From: JBDSZL01 sp039925145
GTDB lineage: Bacteria > Acidobacteriota > Vicinamibacteria > Vicinamibacterales > SCN-69-37
Assembly: GCA_039925145.1 (NCBI GenBank)
Contig: JBDSZL010000072.1
Span: forward strand, 1 to 21,025
Direction of reading: 5' to 3'
DNA length: 21,025 bases
Positions 14,762 through 21,025 of the stretch are shown piece by piece. A program made the translations under genes and the position numbers. The first letter of the stretch is position 1, and each line of letters opens with the position of its first letter. The notes beneath the pieces were generated by a model. That model did no database searches. It was not told the DNA's origin and saw only the letters and a list, made by a program, of their open reading frames with translations.

Positions 14762-16134
14762 CGTCTGCGCTCCATCGTCGCGGGCGTGGCCTCGACGACC
14801 CCCCGTGTGAACGTCATTGCCGCGCCGCCGTCCGCGCCGTCAGCGGCGCTCCACTCGGGCTGTCGTGCGTGAGGGCGCAGACCAAGCCATCTGAGCGCTG
14901 CGGTCCGCAACGCGGGCGTCCGCGCTTCGGTGACCTGCGCGACGCCATACGCGTAGATCCACGCTGCGATCGCAATAGCCAGCGACGCCCCGATGGTCGC
15001 CGGCGTGGGCGCCCATGAGCGGCCCGGGTTGACGAGGGCACGAAGAAACACCAGTAGCGGCAGGTGCACGAGATACAAGGTGAAGGAACACCCGGCCAGC
15101 ACCGCCGCCGCGCGCGGATACCATCCAGCGCCAGCCGGCGCGCCGTCGTGCAGCAGCACGTAGAGCAGCACCGCAAAGCTGACGGACGTGAGCGTGTCGG
15201 CCGCGTAGAGCGTTCCACCGAGCGCAGCGCGCACGGTGCCCACGTGGCCCAGGCTGATGAGCGCCACGCACGCGAGGAGCGCAGCGGGCACGGCGACACG
15301 CCGCCACGCGGCGATCAGGCGCACATGCGGCAGGAGGCACACCCCGACCCCCACCAGCCAGAACAGCATGTAGCGGACGATGGTCGGCCCAAGCAGATAG
15401 CCAGCGCCGGCCGCGAGCAGAGCGGCCGCGAGCCTCACGAGCACAGACCGGCCGGGCATCACGCACGCGATGCCGAGCGGAAACAGGACGTAGTACCAGC
15501 CTTCGAACGCCAGGCTCCAGAGCGCGTCGTTGGATCCGAACGGTGGCACCAGCACGGTCTGCAGGTAGAGCAGGTTGCCGGCGAGCGTGCCGAGGCCGCT
15601 TCGCGCGGCGACATCGAAGAAGTCGTGCACGAACGGGCGCGCCGCCCCGGTGTAGATCATCGTTTGGCCGAAGAACGTCAGCCCGAGACGGTCCCAGAGG
15701 GCGGTGAGCAGCAGGCCGGGGATCAGCACCGCGGACAGCCGTACCGCGCGGCTCGTGGCGTATTCCGCCACGCTCCATCGGCCGGCCTTATGCGCACGGA
15801 GGACACTGGACCCAATCAGAAACCCGCTCAGGACGAAGAACACCATCACCGCGTCGTGGCCAAACGCCGTCACGAAGTACCACGCGGTGGTGATCCGGTC
15901 TCGTACGACGAGATCGCCATAGTCGAGGAAGAACCTGTAGCGCACGTGGTAGATGAGCACCGCGACCGCGGCGAGGCCGCGCGCCATGTCGAGATGGCTC
16001 GACGAGCGGCTCGTCGCGAAGCCGGGGTGTCCTGACACCCAGGGACGTGAACCGGACGAGACGCCGGTCACCGGCCGCTCACGACGGTCGTGACCACGAG
16101 ACGCGACGCGCGGAGAAGTGCGGTCTCGGAGCAC
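14758..16134 (-). CDS. Acyltransferase-3 (OafA-like) membrane protein
   Basis: Up to 458 residues. After about 46 polar N-terminal residues, the acyltransferase-3 domain begins at HLDMARGLAAVAVLIYH (H63). It continues with MVFFVLSGFLIGSS, the conserved DALWSLAFEGWYYVLFP segment and about ten hydrophobic spans, ending in SFTLYLVHLPLLVF and a cytoplasmic tail. Such proteins acylate extracytoplasmic sugars using a cytoplasmic acyl donor. The GTG start at 16134 is 3 nt after the kinase stop, but GTG 16071 (21 residues shorter) is as plausible, because the extra N-terminus is Arg-rich and unconserved-looking. It is a second acyltransferase-3 domain in this window, different in sequence from that of the fusion protein. 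Confidence 0.88.
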   Translation of the reverse strand: MLRDRTSPRVASRGHDRRERPVTGVSSGSRPWVSGHPGFATSRSSSHLDMARGLAAVAVLIYHVRYRFFLDYGDLVVRDRITTAWYFVTAFGHDAVMVFFVLSGFLIGSSVLRAHKAGRWSVAEYATSRAVRLSAVLIPGLLLTALWDRLGLTFFGQTMIYTGAARPFVHDFFDVAARSGLGTLAGNLLYLQTVLVPPFGSNDALWSLAFEGWYYVLFPLGIACVMPGRSVLVRLAAALLAAGAGYLLGPTIVRYMLFWLVGVGVCLLPHVRLIAAWRRVAVPAALLACVALISLGHVGTVRAALGGTLYAADTLTSVSFAVLLYVLLHDGAPAGAGWYPRAAAVLAGCSFTLYLVHLPLLVFLRALVNPGRSWAPTPATIGASLAIAIAAWIYAYGVAQVTEARTPALRTAALRWLGLRPHARQPEWSAADGADGGAAMTFTRGVVEATPATMERRR

Positions 16135-16137
16135 ATG

Positions 16138-17139
16138 TCAGCGGGTCGACGACCCCTCGGAGACGGGCGCGTAGTGGTAATAGTCGTAATACTTGCTGGC
16201 GGCGGGCACGGCCGCGCGGTTCAGCACGGCGCCGAGCAGGTGCCCTTCGCCGAGCGCATCGACGGCGCGCCGCACCAGATGGTAGGGCGTGGAGTTGGCT
16301 TTGACGACGAGCACACTGCCATCGGCGATGGCCGAAAGGAGATTCGCGTCGGACATCAGCCCGATCGGCGGCGTGTCGATGATGACCCAGTCGAATGTCT
16401 GGCGCGCTTCGGCAATCAGTTGACGCATCCGTTGCGACGTGAGCCCGGCCATCGGATCCGAGGTCGCACGCCCACCGGGCAGCACGGTGAGGCGCGACGA
16501 CACGTGCTGGAGTGGCAGGGGACCCTCGTGGCCCGGCATCAGCCCCTCACTGAGGCCCGGTTCGCCCGGGATATTGAACGTTCGGGCGAGGGACGGACGC
16601 CGCAGGTCCGCGTCGATGAGCAGCACTTCTTTCTGGTACGACTCGCTGAAGGTGAGTGCCAGGTTAGCCGCGGTGAGCGTCTTGCCTTCGCCGGCCACGG
16701 CGCTGGCGACGAGAATGACTTTGAGCCCGCTCGTCGCCTGCAGGTGATGCAGAGTCGCCGCCAGTCTCCGGTACTGCTCGCGCGAGCTGACCAGCATGCG
16801 GTCGTCGCCGACGAGCTTGGTGGAAAGCCTGACCGACGCGTCGTTCGATCCTCCGTGCTTGCCCTCCGACGCGAGCCCGGCCGGTGTGGCAAGGACGGCG
16901 TCGCCGACTGGATCGTCGGATGGGCTGAGTGTCGGCCGAGCGTGGGTGGCTCCGTCCGCAAGTTCGCCTGGAAACGCGCCTGCCAGCGCATTCGCCGATG
17001 ACATCTCTGCTGCGGCACCCTCCGCTGGCAGCTCGGCCGGAAAGCTGCCGCCCTGAGTGTCGTCTGCCGCCGTGGTTCCCGTCGACTCGACGTTCGCCCC
17101 TTCGGCGGCTCGTCGCAATGCCTCTTCTACCCGACCCAT
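16138..17139 (-). CDS. CpsD-type polysaccharide tyrosine autokinase (XrtA-associated type)
   Basis: A 333-residue bacterial tyrosine kinase. The N-terminal MGRVEEALRRAAE matches the start usual in exosortase-associated autokinases. Residues about 15-105 are a disordered, Ala/Glu/Pro-rich linker with loosely repeated FPxEL elements. The kinase domain then follows: Walker A AGEGKT (149-154), Walker A' LLIDADLRRP (173-182), Walker B VIIDTPP (252-258). The C-terminal tyrosine cluster KYYDYYHY (316-323) is the usual autophosphorylation site. It lacks membrane spans, so it should pair with the separate GumC-like protein in this operon to control chain length and export. ATG 17139 has AGGAG 9 nt upstream, overlapping the ATPase stop codon. 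Confidence 0.9.
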   Translation of the reverse strand: MGRVEEALRRAAEGANVESTGTTAADDTQGGSFPAELPAEGAAAEMSSANALAGAFPGELADGATHARPTLSPSDDPVGDAVLATPAGLASEGKHGGSNDASVRLSTKLVGDDRMLVSSREQYRRLAATLHHLQATSGLKVILVASAVAGEGKTLTAANLALTFSESYQKEVLLIDADLRRPSLARTFNIPGEPGLSEGLMPGHEGPLPLQHVSSRLTVLPGGRATSDPMAGLTSQRMRQLIAEARQTFDWVIIDTPPIGLMSDANLLSAIADGSVLVVKANSTPYHLVRRAVDALGEGHLLGAVLNRAAVPAASKYYDYYHYAPVSEGSSTR

Positions 17140-17151
17140 GTGACCGATCTC

Positions 17152-18174
17152 CTAGTTCCAGTTGAAGAAGCGTTTACGTTTCAGGGCAAACTGCGCGAAG
17201 AGGCCCTGGCCTGGATGCGCCGGGACCGTCACGAGGCCACCCGACGGCTCTGCTGTCGTCGGCCCGGGTTGCACCTGAGCGCGTTGCGGCTCAACAGCCG
17301 CTCGCTCGGCAATCAGCTGGGAGGGCACCGCCACGGCCACCGGTGGCGGAGCGCTCTCGACGGGCATCAACAGGTCGAAATCGCGGCAGACCTCCGCGAC
17401 GATCCGGCTGCCGACAGGCTTCTCGCCCCGGGCGAAGCCCCCGAGCAAGGCGTTGTCGGCAAGCACGCTGACCATGCGCGGCACGCCACGCGACGCTTTG
17501 TGAATCAGCGAGACCGCCTCGCGCGTGAACACCTGCGATGCCACACCACCGGCGACCGCGATGCGGCCGGCGACGTAGGCCGCCGTGTCGCGATCGCTCA
17601 ACGGCAGCAGCTCGCACCGGAGCGCGACGCGCTGTTTCAGCTGCCGCAGGTTCTGGTCGTTCAGCCGGTCGGCCAATTCGGGCTGTCCGGCAAGGATGAC
17701 CGGCAGCAGCTTCTCTTCGTTCGTCTCGGTGTTGGCGAGCAGCCGTACTTCTTCGAGCAACTCGAGCGACAGACTCTGCGCTTCGTCCACGATCAGCACC
17801 GTTGTCTCGCCACGTGCGTGGCGTTCGGCCAGCAGGACTTCGAGCTCCTGCAGCATCACCGCTTTGGACCCAGCGGCGCGGTCCGAGAGGCCGAACTTGC
17901 CCGCCAGCGTCTCGACGAACTCGTCGCGCGACAGCATCGGGTTGTTGAGGTGGACGCTGTGCACGCGCTGTGGCTGACGCTCGAGCACGGTGCGGATGAG
18001 CGTGGTCTTGCCAGAACCCGCCTCTCCGACAACCAGGGTGACGCCCTTCTTGCTCGAGATCCCGTACTCGAGGTTGCTCAACACCTCGCGATGCGAATCG
18101 GTGAGGACCAGGAAGCGGGGGTTCGGCGTCAGGTCGAACGGCCGCTCACGAAAGCCGAAGAATCGCTCGTACAT
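17152..18174 (-). CDS. ExeA-like AAA ATPase, XrtA/EPS-associated
   Basis: A 340-residue ATPase. The opening MYERFFGFRERPFDLTPNPR is diagnostic of the ExeA/GspA-like family and of the PEP-CTERM-associated ATPase. Walker A GEAGSGKTT (50-58), Walker B VLIVDEAQ (126-133), sensor-like PVILAGQPEL (158-167) and ASRGVPRMVSVLADNALL are all present. The core ends at about residue 270. A 70-residue Pro/Val/Ala-rich extension follows, ending KRKRFFNWN, longer than the usual family end. Role in EPS systems is unknown beyond association. The ATG at 18174 is 8 nt after the chain-length gene's stop. The frame stays open upstream, but that stretch overlaps the chain-length gene and lacks the family start. Confidence 0.9.
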   Translation of the reverse strand: MYERFFGFRERPFDLTPNPRFLVLTDSHREVLSNLEYGISSKKGVTLVVGEAGSGKTTLIRTVLERQPQRVHSVHLNNPMLSRDEFVETLAGKFGLSDRAAGSKAVMLQELEVLLAERHARGETTVLIVDEAQSLSLELLEEVRLLANTETNEEKLLPVILAGQPELADRLNDQNLRQLKQRVALRCELLPLSDRDTAAYVAGRIAVAGGVASQVFTREAVSLIHKASRGVPRMVSVLADNALLGGFARGEKPVGSRIVAEVCRDFDLLMPVESAPPPVAVAVPSQLIAERAAVEPQRAQVQPGPTTAEPSGGLVTVPAHPGQGLFAQFALKRKRFFNWN

Positions 18175-18182
18175 GGCGCCGC

Positions 18183-19721
18183 TCAGCGAACGAACGTGTA
18201 GACGACAATCGCCAGGCAGCCGAGGACACCGCCCCCGAGCACCGTGCCCCACGCGACCTTCCATTGGAACGTTCGGCGGCGCTCAACCTCCGACTGCATC
18301 AGTGGCACCACCGCCAGCACCGGCATGCCCATCACGCGCACCAGGTCGTCGTCGGTCCGGAACGTCGAATCGCGGTACTCGAGCAACCCCGCAAGCCCGA
18401 CGCCGAGCGCCAGGCCCACGGCCATGCCCATGAGGTTCATGCGCGATCGATTAGGACTCGAGGGGCGCCCCGGCACCACAGGCTGATCGATTACGGTGTA
18501 CTGCTCGCCGATTTCGCGCCGCTCCATGCTCGCCGCGATGGTCGACTGTTCCTTCTGCGTGAGCAGCCCGGTATAGAGCTGGCCAATGGTGTTGTAGTCG
18601 CGCGTGAGCGAGGTCATTTCGGTTTGGCGCACGGGCGCCGCCTCGGCCCGACGCAGGTACTCGGCTGCCCGCTCGCGCGTCGCCGCCAGGGATTCCTGGT
18701 TGGCCTTGGTCTGCTTGTCGAGCTGCTCGAGCTGCGCGCGCGCTTCCTCGAGCTGCCGCTGCCGCGCCGCTTCGGCCGGGTTCGTCTTCGAGCTGGCCGA
18801 CAGCGGCGCTTCACGGGCCTCCGAGTCGAGCTTCGCCTGCAGATCGCGCACGATCTTCGCCATCTGCTGGACCTCCGGGTGATCGGCCCGCTTCGTGACC
18901 TGCAGATCGAGCAGACGCGCGCGAGCCTGGTTGAGCTGCTGCGCGGTGGATCCCGCCGGCGCGCTCACCTCCGAATCTGACGGGGAGCGACTTTCGATAT
19001 CCTGGATGGCCTTCTCGAGCGCCACGCGGCGCTCGGACGCCCGATTGATTTCGGTGACGAACGCCTGAATCTGCAATTGCTGGTTCTGGGCCGCCTGCAG
19101 ATTCGAGCTCTGCTGATCGGGCAATTCGCCGTTGTGTTGCTGCCGGTAGAGCTGCAGCGCTTTCTCCTTCTCGACCAGTCGATCTTCGGCCGACTTCACC
19201 GAGAGCTGGAGGAACTGATCGGTATTTTCGACCTGGTTCTTCCGGACCCGGTTGCTCTGGTCCATGAACAAGGCCGACAGGCGCTGCGCTACCCGCTGCG
19301 CCGTGACCGGATCCGGGCTATCGAACCGCACGCGAATCGCCGAGCCGCCGACCGGGTCTACACCGATTTGGCCAACCATCCGTTCGACGATGTCCTGCAT
19401 GATCTCGACCCGACGCTCGTTCGGATAAAGGTTAAAATCCTGAATGATGCGTTCGAGGAGCGTGCGGCTCAGGATTTCGTTCTTGATCGCAGGGATACGG
19501 TCTTCGATCTTCACGCTGGCGACGGTGGATCGCACAACAGACTCGGACACTTTCGGTGGAGTGACCGCGATGAGCGCCGACGAGCGATACACGTTCGGCA
19601 GACGACGGACGTAAATGGCTGTCGCAGCCGAGATGATGGCAAAGGGCACCAGGATGTACCAGATGCGCCGCCGCAAGATCAGCAGCACCTCTTCGGGCGA
19701 AAACGTCTTACCGGGAAGCAT
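18183..19721 (-). CDS. GumC/Wzz-family polysaccharide chain-length protein
   Basis: A 512-residue inner-membrane protein. TM1 is at about residues 20-38. A long periplasmic part follows with coiled coil (about 160-400, rich in Q, E, A, R). Then come the proline motif VVPGRPSSPNR, TM2 (about 428-449) and TM3 (about 489-510). This is the PCP co-polymerase architecture without a fused kinase; the kinase is encoded two genes downstream. The family sets polymer length and works with an outer-membrane export channel. ATG 19721 is chosen because a perfect GGAGG lies 5 nt upstream; the GTG four codons earlier overlaps that site. The gene starts inside the end of the beta-barrel gene (14-nt overlap). 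Confidence 0.92.
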   Translation of the reverse strand: MLPGKTFSPEEVLLILRRRIWYILVPFAIISAATAIYVRRLPNVYRSSALIAVTPPKVSESVVRSTVASVKIEDRIPAIKNEILSRTLLERIIQDFNLYPNERRVEIMQDIVERMVGQIGVDPVGGSAIRVRFDSPDPVTAQRVAQRLSALFMDQSNRVRKNQVENTDQFLQLSVKSAEDRLVEKEKALQLYRQQHNGELPDQQSSNLQAAQNQQLQIQAFVTEINRASERRVALEKAIQDIESRSPSDSEVSAPAGSTAQQLNQARARLLDLQVTKRADHPEVQQMAKIVRDLQAKLDSEAREAPLSASSKTNPAEAARQRQLEEARAQLEQLDKQTKANQESLAATRERAAEYLRRAEAAPVRQTEMTSLTRDYNTIGQLYTGLLTQKEQSTIAASMERREIGEQYTVIDQPVVPGRPSSPNRSRMNLMGMAVGLALGVGLAGLLEYRDSTFRTDDDLVRVMGMPVLAVVPLMQSEVERRRTFQWKVAWGTVLGGGVLGCLAIVVYTFVR

Positions 19722-21025
19722 TTCTTCCTCCACGCTGAAAAATTGGCGCCCACGCGCTCAGGAACACATGCACGCCCTGGCTCGCGCTGACAGTGGGCAG
19801 ACCGAGCGGACGCGCAACCTGAGCCGAGTAGTTGTAGCGGTAGTACGTGTAATCGGCCCCAAGCGCATAATGTCGACCCAGTGCAAATTGGAGGCCGGCG
19901 TCGGCGACACTGCGCACGACGTCGTTGTCGCCGCGGGCAAAGCCGACAGACCCATGCTGCACCGAGGCCTCGGAGTGAAATCCGAGCCGCCGCGAGATCA
20001 GTCCGTTCATGCGGGCTGTTAGGGTGTCGTTCAGGAGGGGCTCCTGGAACAGCAACTGATTGGAGTCGAGCCCACGGGTGTAATCCACACCGCTAATCCA
20101 GGTCCGGCCCATCTGATGGTTGAGCGACGCGTTGCCAATCAGCCGGTAGTGCTGTGTGCCAGCCCTGTCGACGTAGCCAGAGGCCCCGCCATTGAACGCC
20201 AGCGTTGTTCGCCGCGTGAGTTGCAGCACCGCCCCGCGGTTGTAGTCGACCCCAATGTCGGCCGAGTGGGTGCGGCCGATCCGATCGTCGTTCTTGCGGT
20301 GGGTTTCCCCATAGATGTAGCCACCCCGAACCGACAGGTTCCTGGTGACGGCAAAGTGCAGCGCCGCGCCCACCGTCTGGCCCCACAGGCCAAGCGGCTG
20401 GCCCTCGCCTCCAAATGACGTGTCTTTGCGGATCTGGTAGTCGCCGGTCAGGTTGAACCGGCGTGAGAGCTCATGGGTGAGCGAAGCTCCAGTGAACAGG
20501 GAAAGGCGCGTGCCCTTCACAAAGGCGGCCTGCTGAGGGAGAAATGCAGACGTCGCGTCAGAGGAGCTGCCAAAGCCCGTATCGATCCCCAATCCGCCGG
20601 GCCCGCCAGGCAGGATCGCCTCGGCCGAGAGCGATCCGAGGCTCAGGCCGCTCGAGACATTCAGGCGGGTCTTATCGCTCAGGTTGCGGGTCCAGCCGGT
20701 ATGGGCACCTGCCCCCGGCGTGACGTTGGTGCGGAACTTCCTGGCCTGGTTCGGGTAGTACGTCGCGAACCCGCCCAGGCTGCCGTCGAAGGTGATGTTG
20801 GCGAGACTCAAGTTGTAGATGAGCGCCCCCGTGGCGAAGCTGCCCCACCCGTGGTCGGGGGCCGGCACGCCGTTGGGATCGAACAGGCGCTTGCCGAGCG
20901 CGTCGTAAAAGGTCGCGCCCAGATTGCCGCGCACCGCGAGGCTCTGCTGCGGATCGCGCAGGGCCCGGCCAAACAGATTCATGTCCGGCCGGCGCGTGCT
21001 CTGCGCCTGCGCCGCGACCGCTGCC
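19708..21025 (-). CDS. Outer-membrane beta-barrel protein, 5'-truncated by window edge
   Basis: At least 424 residues from an internal Met, but the frame stays open to the window edge. The extra residues read AAVAAQAQSTRRPD, which looks like the end of a signal peptide, so the true start is probably just beyond position 21025. The protein shows many alternating amphipathic strands ending in aromatic residues: ATFYDALG, GALIYNLSLANITFDGSLGGFATYY, RLSLFTGASLTHELSRRFNLTGDY, HYALGADYTYYRYNYS. This is typical of large outer-membrane barrels of the PEP-CTERM/EPS-associated type. It ends in a hydrophobic strand VFLSAWAPIF and a short tail. It may form or assist the glycan export pore, as the neighbouring chain-length gene suggests. 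The exact family is uncertain. Confidence 0.78.
   Translation of the reverse strand, partial: AAVAAQAQSTRRPDMNLFGRALRDPQQSLAVRGNLGATFYDALGKRLFDPNGVPAPDHGWGSFATGALIYNLSLANITFDGSLGGFATYYPNQARKFRTNVTPGAGAHTGWTRNLSDKTRLNVSSGLSLGSLSAEAILPGGPGGLGIDTGFGSSSDATSAFLPQQAAFVKGTRLSLFTGASLTHELSRRFNLTGDYQIRKDTSFGGEGQPLGLWGQTVGAALHFAVTRNLSVRGGYIYGETHRKNDDRIGRTHSADIGVDYNRGAVLQLTRRTTLAFNGGASGYVDRAGTQHYRLIGNASLNHQMGRTWISGVDYTRGLDSNQLLFQEPLLNDTLTARMNGLISRRLGFHSEASVQHGSVGFARGDNDVVRSVADAGLQFALGRHYALGADYTYYRYNYSAQVARPLGLPTVSASQGVHVFLSAWAPIFQRGGRNASR
19727..19731 (-). promoter_or_regulatory. Ribosome-binding site deciding the GumC-like start
   Basis: GGAGG with a 5-nt spacer to ATG 19721, within the last codons of the upstream gene. 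It supports a start four codons downstream of the longest frame. Confidence 0.8.

Noticed and set aside
13601..14872. Plus-strand open frame of 423 codons opposite the carbamoyltransferase
   Set aside because: It is a shadow frame: the minus strand carries complete carbamoyltransferase motifs over the same bases, and this translation has none.

Overview
The window is GC-rich (heavy G/C third-position use), tightly packed and bacterial. It reads as the core of a Gram-negative exopolysaccharide (EPS) assembly locus. The gene set is a GumC/Wzz-like chain-length protein, an ExeA-like ATPase, a CpsD-type tyrosine autokinase, an outer-membrane beta-barrel and a Stp1-like glycosyltransferase. It resembles the XrtA/PEP-CTERM-associated EPS loci of Proteobacteria and Acidobacteriota. 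I infer an Acidobacteriota (Vicinamibacteria-like) host from gene content, base composition and style of operon. This is inference: no rRNA or other phylogenetic marker is present, and no exosortase or PEP-CTERM protein is visible.

Layout: (a) 1-121 is a non-coding stretch of degenerate 7-nt repeats in opposite orientations, followed by about 260 nt with no recognisable gene. (b) 379-6829, plus strand, is a five-gene operon with overlapping or nearly touching genes. It encodes a UbiA-family (phosphoribosyl-polyprenyl synthase-like) membrane transferase, a GT2 glycosyltransferase, a GT4 glycosyltransferase, a left-handed beta-helix (LbH) acyltransferase with a 100-residue repeat tail, and a fused GT4 + acyltransferase-3 protein. 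(c) 6843-21025, minus strand, converges on the first operon with a 13-nt gap. It appears to be one operon of at least eleven genes. In transcription order these are: outer-membrane beta-barrel (cut by the window edge), GumC-like protein, ExeA-like ATPase, tyrosine autokinase, acyltransferase-3, carbamoyltransferase, SxtJ-like membrane protein, SGNH hydrolase, DUF5989 micro-protein, secreted PHP-domain protein, triple VanZ-like membrane protein, and secreted PQQ-sugar-dehydrogenase-like beta-propeller.

How they may work together (inference): the plus operon builds and acylates a lipid-linked glycan from a polyprenyl carrier. The minus operon controls chain length and export (barrel, GumC, ATPase, kinase) and decorates the glycan with acyl and carbamoyl groups. 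The carbamoyltransferase / SxtJ / SGNH / DUF5989 block recalls the sxtI-sxtJ-sxtK genes of saxitoxin clusters, here in a polysaccharide setting.

The most unusual signals are a 42-nt tandem repeat, itself made of 7-nt units and open in all six frames, that has become the C-terminus of the LbH acyltransferase; the GT4-AT3 fusion; the carbamoylation cassette; and the VanZ protein with three internal repeats.
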